Notes under the pieces: model-generated
What the model was told of the DNA's origin: nothing
What the model saw: only the letters and a program-made list of their open reading frames with translations
Database searches by the model: none
Translations under genes and position numbers: made by a program
Part shown: one piece after another, positions 34,746 to 44,872 of the stretch
Position numbering within the stretch: the first letter of the stretch is position 1
Layout: each line of letters begins with the position of its first letter
Source: Trochalopteron elliotii
Lineage: Eukaryota; Chordata; Aves; Passeriformes; Leiothrichidae
Assembly (NCBI GenBank): GCA_024734555.1
Contig: JANPWX010000345.1
Coordinates: forward strand, 162,159 to 226,158
Direction of reading: 5' to 3'
DNA length: 64,000 nt

Positions 34746-35302
34746 TGCTGGTGGGCAGCAACTCAGCCACGGACAGGCGAACCAAAGGGTAGAGGGAAGC
34801 GGGGAGGAGAAGGGACAGGCGAGATAAATAGGTAGCGTGAGGATAATAAAGGAGGACAGCTGGCCTAGAAAACTCGAGAGATAAATCGGCAAGGGGTGGG
34901 GGGAAAGAAATGAAATCCTGGAATTAATTCCGAAGAGTGAGGTTCCTGCTGAGCCCGCAGGAGAGAGGCAGGCACCTGGTGGCACCCACTTCATCTGTGG
35001 CTCCGTGGTGCTGAGAATTGCCATGGCCAGGCAGCTGCCACAGCCCTCCACAGCAGCAGGGGTCAAGCCATGGAGAAGCAGGTGGCTGTCCCCAGGAGCA
35101 GGGGACATGCTCAGCAGGATGGGAGTGGCTGCTCAACCCTCAGCACAGACTCATCAGCCTGGGCCACGCCAAGTCTCTGGTGCCTGGGGGATGCAAACAG
35201 GGCTGAAGGGACAGCAGGGATCTGTCTTTGCCTCCCTGTTCCAGTCCTTTCCTCACCTTGTTGTTACTTGAGACTCCAAATCCCAACAGAGGAGCTGGGT
35301 AG

Positions 35303-35590
35303 GTGTCACTGTAGGACACGAAAGACTTCAAATATTTCAGAAGGCAAAGAGTATGGAAAAAGAAGACTTTATTGTTTAAATTATTACTACCTTTTATAAA
35401 GTGTTCCAATAGAGACTTAACATGGTTGGTGAATAAGAACGACACCTGTCTAATCCCATTGGATAAACCAGAGAAACAGCAAAACACCACCTGGACAAAG
35501 ATGGTTTTGAGGACAGACAGTTGTTTACCAAGATTGTTTTGAGAAATTTCTTGAGAAATTTTTCCTTGGGAAAAGGTTAGCAGCTGCTAG
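35303..35590 (-). mobile_element. Probable antisense LTR, distant relative of family A
   Basis: The plus strand starts TGTCACTGTAGGACACGAAAGAC, then has AGAAGACTTTATTG (minus strand AATAAAG) and CCTTTTATAAAG (minus strand TATAAAAG), then AACATGGTTGGTGAATAAGAAC, ending near CCTTGGGAAAAGG. The order of parts (terminus, poly(A), TATA, TTGGT block) parallels the family A solo LTRs, but sequence similarity is low. Confidence 0.5.
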
Positions 35591-37795
35591 CAGGCTAAAA
35601 ATCTCTCAGGCCCACAGGCAGGTGTCCCTGCTCTGCCCTGGTGCAGAACTAAACCACACAGAGCTCTGTGCAGGCCAGAGATGAGGGCTTGCCACCCTCC
35701 CAGTTGGGCCAGTGTGTCTACACAAAGCACCAGCAGCCACCAAAGCAACTGAGGCTAAAGAATATTTTATCATTCGAGTCCCTTGATGCACCACAGCACA
35801 AGATGTAGGAAGGTTCATTGTAGCAAAGACACCCAAAAAATGCACCCTGCTGCCCTGGGCAGGATCTCACAGGAGGTCTGTGGCCCAGGCAGAGACAAAT
35901 CTCTCTCCCAGCTCAGCGTTTTTCCCGTGCAAATGAAGCTGGCACATAAACACACAGCCCTGGAGCCTTCACAGATGGAATCAGCCAGCAAAGTTTCCCA
36001 AAGTTGCAAAAAAAAGATGGAGGGAAAGTCAGAACAGGATGGAACATGGGACCAGGGAGCAGCTTATGCTTTCCAGTCCGACAGAAAAACTATGACAGAA
36101 AACAGAACAGAGCCTTTATTCCCTTCCAGCCACCGTGTCCACAAGCCTCTCTCCCAGCATGGGGAAGGCAGCTCACACTTAATCCTCCCCACGGATCCTC
36201 ACACCCCTCCCCGCACCGCCTGGGGCCGGGCTTGGAGAAGTGCAAACAGCCGCTGCAAAGTCAGAGCTAAGTGGCAGCTTCCCATTTCCCCAACTCTAAT
36301 TGCCAGCTGAGCAGACGGTTAATCTCCCAGAACGTGCTGTGATAAGGGTGCTGCTGAGTCCCCGTAATTGCTTAAGAGCTGCCATCGAGGATGCCGGGAA
36401 TTGCCCAATTATTCTCCCCGGTTCCTCCACACCCCACGTTTCCTCCCTCCCCCCTCTCTAAGTTTTGTAAATTAGAAAAGAGCTTTTTTTTTTCTTTTTT
36501 TTTTTTTTTCTTTTTTCCCCTCTCAAAAACAGCTGGCACAGGATTTCTCAGCGGTTCAGTAGGGATGAAGAGATTATATCTGGGCTGGCTAATCCTGTGT
36601 GGGCAGGGAGAAGAAGATGGGGGAGCAGCAGTGGGGATCCCAGTGGATGCAGAGGGGAGGGAAGGCTGCACTCACGGGTGATGGTTTGGACAGAATTCAT
36701 CCCAGCAAGCCAGCACTGGCCCTGAGTACAAATCACATCCCATTTCCAGCTCCTCAATGGCTCTATGAGTAATAAATCAGCTCCTCCTCCGAGCTGGCTG
36801 AAGCATTCACACTCTCACAGTTACCTTATTCAGTGCTGAGAAGTTAAAACCTTCCTGCCAAGGCCAGCAGGCTGGGGAGAGTCAAATATCCAAATCCTCT
36901 CAGAGCTCAGCAGTGAAAAACAAAACAAAACAAGCCAAAGCCCACAAGACAGGAAACAAGTCCCTGAACTGCAGATCACCTGCACATCTCCATTTGTTCA
37001 GCTGTTTTTCTCCAGATGATGCAGTGGGCCAAGAAGTCATCTGGTATCATCAGCGAGGCAAACAAGCCAGGCAACTCTCTAATCCAGCACTGATCTGCAC
37101 ACACAGGCACCAGCACTCAGCTCCCAGCCCTTGGCTGTCTTTGCAGCTGTTCAAAGCTTGGTTTTCTCCATAAACACCTCATGACCATCCCTCAGATGCC
37201 ACTTTTAAGCCCCAGAACAGCAGCTCTTCTCTGAACGTCCAGCACAGGAAGAAGTCTTCAAAGCCACCAGGACTGAGGGACCTAAAGCCCATTAATTTTT
37301 ATGGGATCAGGGTTGTTCTTCTGCAAAGAGTTCCTGGAAGTTTGGATACAAACACATTAAAAGATGCAGCACCTCCTGCAGCACACCCAGGTGGGGCTGG
37401 GTCCTTTTTTGGCTCTGCACTGCCAGCACATATCCTAACCCAGCTGCAAGCCACAATAACCACAGCATCTCTGGTAGTGGCTCCACCTCACAGCCCATTC
37501 CTCCTATTCCCCCCATTCCAGACCTGGAAGGCACCAGGTAAAACGAGTGTAATGCCAATTCCTGCACTGGTTCGGTGTTGGAAACCTCTCAGTGTTCCCT
37601 CTCAGCTGGATGTGAGCTGACACTGACCCCAAAGCCACTGAACACAAATCCACCCCATCCCACTCATGGCACAAAGTGAGATGAATCAAGAGAGGATGAA
37701 GATTCTCAGTGAGGGAGGGGAAAATGGAGCAGAACAGGAGAAAAGATGAGTTAAAATCCCACAGTGCACCTTCAACTCGATGAATGTCACCCCCC
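35591..37795. other. Intergenic; nothing recognised
   Basis: Poly(T) tract at about 36486-36517. No exon supported, although one open frame reaches 175 codons. Confidence 0.5.
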
Positions 37796-40700
37796 ACGTT
37801 GCAGGAGAGGAGTCAGGGATCATTCAAGCAGATCTGAGCTAGAAGTTAATTTACTGAGTGGGTAATAGGCTGGTAAATAAGATAATATGTCAGATTTGCT
37901 GATCCCTTAATACCCACACATCCACTCACAGCTATTATACTTCGACACAAGTGGTAATTTGATATATAAACAAAAGTATAACAATGAACACAAAACCACA
38001 ATTATTAACAAGATTACAATCAGGTGGAACATCTAATTCATAGCCCCAGTGGCTGCTGGTGACCACCTGAGCAGATTTTCTCACCAGTGATGTTTTCCAT
38101 CTTTCTGCATTCTTGCTGTGACATGGTGGGTTGTGACTGCACAGTTAATGCAGATTTTAATAAAATTACAGATATTTGAGGGATTGTGCATATTCTCTAT
38201 ACAGAGAGAATCACAAAGGGCCCTCATGCAAACACATTCATTCCCAACACATCCAAGTACAGTCTCAGAGGTCTCTCTGGGATATATTTTTCAAAATGAC
38301 AAACATTTTGTTCAGTGTCAAGACAAGTGTCTTGGGTCTTAAGGGTATTACATTCACAAATAAATCCTTGTTGTTTCTGCACAGCACATGTGGCAGCAGT
38401 GACAGTTTGCCATTTGTTCCCATTTCACTGGGCCCATTCTCCAGGTTCTAACAGAGTACAATTCCATGCTGATTCAATCCCAGTGCAATGACTGGGTTTA
38501 TACAATCATGCAGGTTGGAAAACATCTCTAAAATCATCAAGTCCAACCATTAAATATAGCATAGAGTTAGGAGAAAAGCTGTGGCCCCACTGCTGGTGGG
38601 GTCATAAGTGAAGTTTAGTAGATAGCACCTAAATCAGAAATACTTTTTGAATTAAAATAATTATTTTTGAAATAATTTGAGTTGAAATTACTTGCCCAAA
38701 TTACATTTTGAAACTCAGTGGGTAAGGTGCCCTCATCACCTTCCCTTATTGCTTGAGTGGATTGCACCTGCAAGTGAGCTTGGATACAGCTGAGAGCCAT
38801 GAAAACATTATTCTGGGTGATGCCAACTACATTTACAATTAGGTGGGGGTCTTTTTCCTTAATTCCTTGCCCTTTAGACAATATAGCAGCCATTGACTAG
38901 TTCCTAATGCCAACAAAGAAGATTTTAACAGGTATTTCTGCTCATACAAGTCACTTGTTGCCAAGCCTAATTTATTTGCCAAAACTTCAGCATCTGTGCT
39001 GTTTATTTAATACTCTTAATTGTGCTCCTGGGATGCCAGTCACACCTCCCCTGGCTCGTTTGGGAGAGGTGAGGGCTCCCCTGTGCCACCCTGGGAGCAG
39101 CCCTGTACAGATGGATTTAGGGATGATAAGTAGGTAGGTTTAAGTGCAGAGATATTAACCTGCACTGACAGTTCCACAGGCCTGAGGCTCCAGAATGGAT
39201 TAAGGAGCACTTGTTGCTGGCCTGTCTTTTTAACACCATTGGGCTCAATTTCAGAAATCTGTGGAGTTAAGATTCCAACAGGTCCAAGAGGTAGTAGGAT
39301 ACATTGTGGGGTTTAAGGTAATTGTTGCTGTGCCAATATAAACAATCCTAGCTTAAATTAAACTATATCTCCAAGACAAATAGATAAATTATGTCTGATA
39401 CTATTTCTCTTTCCATGTGTTCTTCTGATGTAACAGCCACTGACATCTACCAGCCTGGTTAGATCTATACCCCTTTTCAAGGGAACCACATTGAAAACTA
39501 AGCAAGTAAATTTCCACTTCAGTTTTGGGGGTTGACTCTCACATATTGTGCTCACATTTCTCTCTGCCAAATCCACATTAATGGGTGGGACTCCTGAATT
39601 TTTACAATTACAGCTTGGTTTTTAGTGATTGTCACTACAATACACTCAGGTTTAAACAAGATTACAACCATTACCAAATTGATTTGTACAAATAAAAGAC
39701 CTGGGTGTTTTCACCCCATGGATGAGGATTGTTGGTGGATAAACTACATCTGGGTCAAATGGCTGGGTTTGGGGATTTTGGTACAAGCCAGTGTGGGTCC
39801 TGAAAAGAGAAATAGGACAAATCTCAGTGAGGAGACTCCAAACTGGTTACCCCAGCCAGGGAGTGGCTCCATGTAACCATCCAACATTAATGTGATGTTT
39901 AACTCCACTGCTGTCCTTTAGTTGGTCTCTTCTCATAATGGGACAGTTTTAAAGCAGCAGGGGCTCCACCTTCAAGGCCTGGGGGCTAAAAGTTGCATAA
40001 TGAATACATAGGGAGTGCAGTGGTTTGTCTCATTCCAGTGGGTCTATTCCCTTGCACAGGAAGATATTCCATGTGTGTTGGAATGTGATTCATTGTTAGA
40101 ATCTTGTTCCCTTGTTAAAGACACCCCTGGTCCCCAAAAGTCCCTTCTGCTTCATCTTGGGTTTCATATGATCTCCCCTAGTCAGAGACACCACAAAGAC
40201 CCAGTTTCACTCGTGCCAGGCCTCTGGCCACATCTTTCTTGCAAATCATCCCTTTGAAGAGGGTCCCACAGAACAGTTCCAGTAGTATTTCTTTGTCCAC
40301 CCCCTTGGGGGCCCAAGGGACACTTCAATTTTATTAAGAGGGGCCACCTTAAAATACAACTCACCTAATTCACTCTCATCCCTCAATTCCCAGTCAGGGT
40401 CCCTCCATATATCTCCATCCCAGTCTTCTGGGGGTGCAAATAAAAAATGGATCTTTATGGGACCTAATATATCAGATGATAAATTCTAGTCTGTCCTCTA
40501 CTCTTTTTTCTTCCCCCAACCCCAGTTGTTTCTACAATTGTTCTATTCACAGAGATAACAGCTCTTTTTGTCACTTTCTTTGTTCAAACTCATCTTGTAA
40601 CATTCTCATTTCCTTTTCTTTGTATTCCTTATAATGACACGCTGCTTCCAAACACATTTCCAACATCTTGCATATTATTCCCTTTTCTTTCCCATTTTAC

Positions 40701-40912
40701 TGTTTCCCTCTCATGCAGTTTACTCTGTTCCTCTATCTTTACTCCAATTAGACCAATTTTTGAACACTCAATCCTCAAAAAGTCTTGGAGAAAAATCTTA
40801 TTCCATGCCAGTAATTGGATCTGCCACCCTACTGACTGTGCCAATTTTTTTCACAGGAGCAGAGCCAGAGATCACTCAGGTGGATCTGAGCTGGTGGTTA
40901 GTTCATGGAGCT
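37796..40912 (-). mobile_element. Degenerate endogenous retrovirus remnant
   Basis: Two places share an LTR-end-like block: AGGATCATTCAAGCAGATCTGAGCTAG-type sequence at 37805-37855 and a diverged copy (GATCACTCAGGTGGATCTGAGCTGG) at 40858-40912. Read on the minus strand the second is followed by a primer-binding-site-like TTGGCACAGTCAGTAGGG, the geometry of a 5' LTR end followed by internal sequence. Between them the minus strand has broken frames, one around 40270-40440 giving IWRDPDWELRDESELGE, with many stops. A CR1 fragment sits inside. No retroviral domain was recognised with certainty, and the element cannot be functional. Confidence 0.42.
38500..38590 (-). mobile_element. CR1 LINE 3' fragment, antisense, short
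   Basis: ATACAATCATGCAGGTTGG, AAAACATCTCTAAAATCATC and AAGTCCAACCATTAAATA are diverged antisense CR1 3' words. Confidence 0.65.
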
Positions 40913-41820
40913 CTAATCAGCAGATTTAGGTGTGCAAATCCCAGTCCTGCCTTCCACCTGCATGCAGCAGAGACATCCTCAGAGGATGGACCATGAGCAC
41001 ACCACCAAATGAGAGGAGGATTTTGTGCTTACCCAAGCAAGCTTCTTTTTGCACTGGGACAGCAACAGTCCAGGATGTGCCCAGAAGCTCTCTGGAGACA
41101 AAACAAACCAGGAGAAGAGGAGTACAGAGGTGTGGAGGGCACCCATCCCAAGTAAGGCATCCCCTTTCCTTCCCCACATGTTCCCCCCTAGAGCACACAG
41201 CAGCTACCCTGGAACAGGGGCCCCAGGTTTGGGGTCATCCCAGGAGGAGTCCCCAGCTCCAACCACAGCCCAAGGAATACAATCCCATTGCTGTGCTCAT
41301 CCCAGAGCTCTCACATTCCATATTAACAATGGAATTCATTCCCATCCAGCCCCTGCAAAACAGAAGCACCTCCAGCCCTTTCCCATCCTCAAGGGTTTTC
41401 CCAGTTTTCTCCTGTGGAGAAGCCAAACTCAGCACTAAAAACCAAGCAAAATCCCAGAATTCCAGCTGCCCTTGCATCCTCCAAGGCATCATAGAGCATA
41501 ATTCCTGCATCTCACTGAACAAGGAAGGGGAAACAGGAATTCTGAAATCAGGAAATCATTTAGAACCTCAGAACACCAATAATTGCCTAAGATAGGAGCC
41601 ATACCTTGCTTGTTTAGGATTCCTTTCAATGGATACAACCTTTGGAAAATTCACCTGTACCTCTCAAATCCAAGTGCTGGAAGGTTTGGAAATGGCTTCC
41701 AAGTGGCAGCAGCTCCACATCCCTAAATCCCACCCCTTTCCTAGAGGATGGATTTCCATCTAAAACTGCCTGGGTCACCTCCCACCCCAAAGAGAACACC
41801 AGGAGGTGACAGAAATGCTT
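40913..41820. other. Intergenic 3' flank of the ZP3-like gene; nothing recognised
   Basis: An open frame of 221 codons crosses the stretch, with overlapping frames in other phases. It has Pro/Ser/Gln-rich composition and no family features, so I do not call it a gene. Confidence 0.5.
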
Positions 41821-41825
41821 TCCTC

Positions 41826-41831
41826 TTTATT
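41826..41831 (-). promoter_or_regulatory. Poly(A) signal of the ZP3-like gene
   Basis: AATAAA on the minus strand begins 10 nt after the TGA, so the mature 3' UTR would be only about 30-40 nt. Very short 3' UTRs are known for vertebrate ZP genes. Confidence 0.8.
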
Positions 41832-41841
41832 GGGATTGGGA

Positions 41842-41978
41842 TCACTGGGACATTATTCCCAGAGGACAAAGTCTTTTCCAGCACATTCCCAGGAGCATTC
41901 CCAGGGTAGTCAGGGTCAGCAGAGCAGCTGCCATCAGCAGGAGCCCCTGGATCACCACAAGAATTCCACCAGCAGCAC
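41842..41978 (-). CDS. ZP3-like exon 9 (transmembrane anchor and tail)
   Basis: 137 bp after CTTCCAG to TGA at 41844-41842. It encodes a hydrophobic stretch of about 28 residues starting [10 protein letters not shown], then [13 protein letters not shown], a short cytoplasmic tail as in ZP3. Confidence 0.9.
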
Positions 41979-44702
41979 CTGGAAGGGACAAAAACCCACT
42001 CAACACTCATTTATTGGCTTCCCAGCCCCCATCCAACCCTGGGGAAAGAGCCTGTAGGGTGACTGTGGGGGGTTGTTCCAAAAAGTCCCTTTGTGAAATC
42101 ACTGGGAATTCACAGTGGGATCAACCCCTGGGTGAGGCCTGGAGACACAACCCCACAAAGACCCCACAGGGACCCCCCCTACCTTTGGGGGTGCTCCCAG
42201 CTGGTCCTGGGCTTCCAGAGGGGCTCATTAACCCCTGAGATGGCTCCAGGATTAGCAGGGGTCCCACGGAGACATCAGCCTCAGTTGATCCTGAGGGCCC
42301 ACCTGGAAAAAAATGGGAATGAGTACCCAGGAGAGGAAATCTAGGAATTGCAGGAAGATGGACACCAGAAGAGCAGAATTCCAGTTGTTTTAAATGCAAG
42401 GAGACGGTCAGGACAGAATCATGGAATGGAATGGACCTCAAAGCCCATCCAGTGCTATGGGCAGGGACACCTCCCATTATCCCAGGTGGCTCCAGCCTGA
42501 CCAGGGATAAACAATGGTGCCAGGACCTCCCCACTCCACACAGAACTTTTTCCCAATATTCCCCCTTTCCTTTAAAAATCCCTCCCCTAAGGACACCAGA
42601 GAGGAGCCGGGATTGTCCTTTAAACTGTGCCAAAACCCCGCTCCCCCAGCCCAAAGGGGACACACCTCTCTGGCCGGGGCCGTCCCTCCTCACACGCCTT
42701 CCCATCCGTGCGGCCGGAGCGCGGAATTCCCGGGAATCTCCTCCAGGAGAGGGACAGTTGCCGGTGTCACAGCAGCTGCAGATGGCCGCTGTGCCCTCCA
42801 AAGGTGCCCACCTGGAACAGAGTCACCTGTGACCCCCCTGCAGCTGGCAGGGCCGGGTCCCCTCCCCGCACCGGGGACACTCACAGGCCGCTGGCTTTGC
42901 TGAAGGAACAGGCTTTATTCCAGGGATTCGGGGCTTCAGCCGCCGGGGACACCCGCAGGTGGCAGCTGATGTAGAGCTGGCAGGGGAAGTTAACGAAAAT
43001 TCATTAATTTTGGAGATTTTAGGGCTTTTTTTTTTCCATGGAGAAAGGGTGGAAACAAGACCTCACCAAATCCCCGGCATCTCCAGCGAATTTAAATGCA
43101 TCCACCTGGAACCGCAGCGACTCCGGTCGGGGCCGCGGGGACACGAAAGCTGAGCCGGTGTCCTCTGCCCTGCTGTCCACCAGGCACCTGCAGGAGAGCC
43201 GGGAGTCACTCGGGATTCCCCGCAGGAACCCGGGGAATTCTCCCGGCAGCCCCGGAGCCCGGCCTTACCCGCCCCGGTCGATGAAGGCATAACGGGGGGA
43301 CGAGCCCCTGTCGGGGGTGGCGGTGGCCACGCACTGATCCACGAAGAGCCGCAGGGGGACGTGGCCCTCCGAGGTGACATCGGCCTGGAAACGGAGGCTG
43401 TCCCCAAGCTGGAAGCCGTTGGAGAGCCTCTCCCTGCTCCACTCGTCTGGAATTCAGATCCCAAGGAATGGGGTCACTTTGGGGACTTCCCGGGAGTGTG
43501 GAACCTCTCAAATGCGCAGCAACCCCTATGGGGTGGGTTTGACTCCATCGGGACTCCCAGAATGTCCCCAGGAGCCAGCAGGAAGGGGGAGCTGAGGGAC
43601 ACAAAGCCACCAGGGCTGTACCCACCGTCCATGAGGCGCAGGGAGAACCGGAGCCGCTCCTCTGCCGCCACCGTGGAGCGGAACGGGGCCCAGGTGGGGT
43701 GCACGGCACCGCTGCTCACGTTGCTCCTCCTAAAGGGAAGCAGTGGGAGTTGTCCGGGGTGGCAGCGGCACCTCAGGGTCGTGGTAGCACCGGGACAGCC
43801 CCCACCGCTCACCTGGGGTAGTGACACTCGATGGGGACCTCGGCGGGGGTGGCCCTCACGATAAGGGGGTTGCCAGAACGCGTGGGTTTGTAGAACAGGG
43901 CGGTTCTGTAGATCAGGGAGTCTGGGCTCACCTGGAAGGAGGATTTGGGAGAGGGGAAAAAATCAGGAAAACGAGCTCGGCACCAGCAGGGACCGTGCCG
44001 GGACAACACAGAGGCCACATTCCCGATCCTACAGGACACCACGGAGCTTTGTGCTGGCAGCCTAGCGAGGCTTGAAGGAGGTCACAGAGCCTGCAGGACA
44101 TGGGCACAGCACCTCAGGACCCATAATCCTATAAATTCCTGCATCCAACCCCAAACCCACTGCTGAGCCTGTACCTCAGCCAGGATATCCACACCCCAAA
44201 ATCCACCCCAGCTCCGGGCACTCCTCACCCCAAACCCACCAGCACCAGGGCACCCCTTGGGGTGACACCTTCACCGCGTTGCCCACCCGGCCTCGGTATC
44301 ACTCACCTGGAGGGTGCTGCCACACTCGTGCAGCGCGGCCACGAAGGTGACAAAGGCCTGGGCGGGGTTTGGGGACAGCGGCGGGCAGGAGGCCGTGCCC
44401 AGGCTCAGCTCCGCTGCCCGCACAGGGCGCCCGGTGCCGAAGAGGTCCCTGCTCACGGTGACAACCAGCTGCCCCTCCTGGCACCGCACGGCCACCGCGG
44501 GGCGTGGGGACAGCGCCCGCAGCTGCGACAGATCCACCCGAGCCCAGGGCTGCGACATGGCGGGGACATGGTTCCGAGAGGAGTCACCCCGCAGCCGCCA
44601 CGTCCCGGAATTCCTCGGGGGAAAACCCCAGGGATCAGAGGATGCGGCCGAAGCCAACATCCAGCAGAGCAGAGCAAACCCAAAGCGGCTCCCAAACTCC
44701 AT
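41842..44702 (-). CDS. Zona pellucida sperm-binding protein 3-like (ZP3 family), nine exons
   Basis: Egg-coat glycoprotein, secreted by ovarian cells and polymerised into the inner vitelline layer. Exons in transcript order: 44702-44307, 43931-43813, 43729-43626, 43446-43269, 43187-43067, 42976-42885, 42811-42666, 42302-42183, 41978-41842. All are GT-AG and in frame, 470 residues plus TGA. There is a signal peptide (about 1-20). ZP-N has Cys 74, 106, 127 and 168. ZP-C has Cys 245, 267, 311 and 329, then the ZP3-type CSCC...C cluster (348, 350, 351, 356). An N-glycosylation site is at N175, a furin-type site RRVRR ends at 379, and a membrane anchor is at about 431-459. Phrases such as ECHYPR, FVSPRP and ISCHL are ZP3 hallmarks. 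It is slightly longer than typical ZP3. Introns are tiny (73-375 bp). I cannot tell whether it is the ZP3 orthologue or one of the bird ZP3-like paralogues; the location next to GABRG4 favours a paralogue. Confidence 0.92.
42183..42302 (-). CDS. ZP3-like exon 8 (external hydrophobic patch region)
   Basis: 120 bp between TTTCCAG and GTAGGG. It encodes [10 protein letters not shown], placed where ZP3 has its external hydrophobic patch, then a Ser/Pro/Gly-rich stalk. The intron before it (42303-42665) contains a CR1 fragment. Confidence 0.88.
42412..42600 (-). mobile_element. CR1 LINE 3' fragment in ZP3-like intron
   Basis: CAGAATCATGGAATGGAATGG, CCCATCCAGTGCTATGGGCA, CACCTCCCATTATCCCAGG and GGCTCCAGCCTGACC are antisense CR1 3' words on the plus strand. 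The gene is on the minus strand, so the element is in sense with it. Confidence 0.8.
42666..42811 (-). CDS. ZP3-like exon 7 (Cys cluster, furin site)
   Basis: 146 bp between TTCCAG and GTGTGT (a weaker but valid donor). It encodes the ZP3 cluster CSCCDTGNC and a basic RMGRRVRRD site, the consensus furin cleavage that releases the mature protein from its membrane anchor. Confidence 0.9.
42885..42976 (-). CDS. ZP3-like exon 6 (ZP-C)
   Basis: 92 bp between CTGCCAG and GTGAGT. It encodes [10 protein letters not shown] (C311) and NKACSFSK (C329). The exon ends two bases into a Leu codon; reading through the donor would give an immediate stop, so splicing is needed. Confidence 0.92.
43067..43187 (-). 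CDS. ZP3-like exon 5 (ZP-C)
   Basis: 121 bp between CTGCAG and GTGAGG. It encodes GCLVDS (C267), the FVSPRP motif and the VDAFKFAGD segment. Confidence 0.93.
43269..43446 (-). CDS. ZP3-like exon 4 (ZP-C)
   Basis: 178 bp between TTCCAG and GTAAGG. It encodes [26 protein letters not shown] (C245) and YAFIDRGG, all typical of ZP3 ZP-C. Confidence 0.93.
43626..43729 (-). CDS. ZP3-like exon 3 (ZP-N/ZP-C linker)
   Basis: 104 bp between CCTTTAG and GTGGGT. It encodes [14 protein letters not shown] with the N-glycosylation sequon N175, then [12 protein letters not shown], the first strand of ZP-C. Confidence 0.92.
43813..43931 (-). CDS. ZP3-like exon 2 (ZP-N end, internal hydrophobic patch)
   Basis: 119 bp between CTTCCAG and GTGAGC. 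It encodes [15 protein letters not shown], matching the internal hydrophobic patch of ZP3, and ends with the family signature ECHYP plus a split Arg codon. Confidence 0.93.
44307..44702 (-). CDS. ZP3-like exon 1 (signal peptide, start of ZP-N)
   Basis: The ATG at 44702-44700 is in a good context (GCAAGGATGG). It encodes a hydrophobic signal peptide, a spacer with [10 protein letters not shown], and the ZP-N strands with C74, C106 and C127. It ends in phase 0 at a CAG before GTGAGT. A TATA box lies about 46 bp upstream, so the 5' UTR must be very short and the start is secure. Confidence 0.93.
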
Positions 44703-44747
44703 CCTTGCCCCAGGAAGAGCAGCGTATGGGAAAGGGGCTACTCGGGA

Positions 44748-44757
44748 GGTTTTTATG
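44748..44757 (-). promoter_or_regulatory. TATA box of the ZP3-like gene
   Basis: CATAAAAACC on the minus strand, about 46-55 bp upstream of the ATG. With initiation 25-30 bp downstream the 5' UTR would be about 20-25 nt, as in other ZP3 genes. Confidence 0.65.
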
Positions 44758-44780
44758 GGAGCATCCTGGGGAATCCCCGC

Positions 44781-44872
44781 CCGGGATAACGGGATCCAGC
44801 TGGGGATTATTCCACTCGGGATAACGGGATCCGGCTGAGGATCTCATTCGGGATAACGGCATCCAGCTGAGC
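44781..44872 (-). repeat. Promoter-proximal tandem repeat (three units) with E-boxes
   Basis: Three units, offset by 35 and 32 bp, each start CGGGATAACGG (plus strand 44782, 44817, 44849) and continue ATCC(A/G)GCTG. Units 1 and 3 contain the palindromic E-box CAGCTG (44797-44802 and 44864-44869); unit 2 has CGGCTG. They lie 24-115 bp upstream of the TATA box. E-boxes bound by FIGLA/TCF heterodimers drive ZP genes in other vertebrates, so a role here is inferred. Confidence 0.75.

Noticed and set aside
35783..36310. 175-codon open frame
   Set aside because: No domain, no splice context and low-complexity composition; expected by chance in a window this size.
40930..41595. 221-codon open frame next to the ZP3-like gene
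   Set aside because: Overlapping frames are open on both strands, composition is Pro/Ser/Gln-rich, and no recognisable motif is present.
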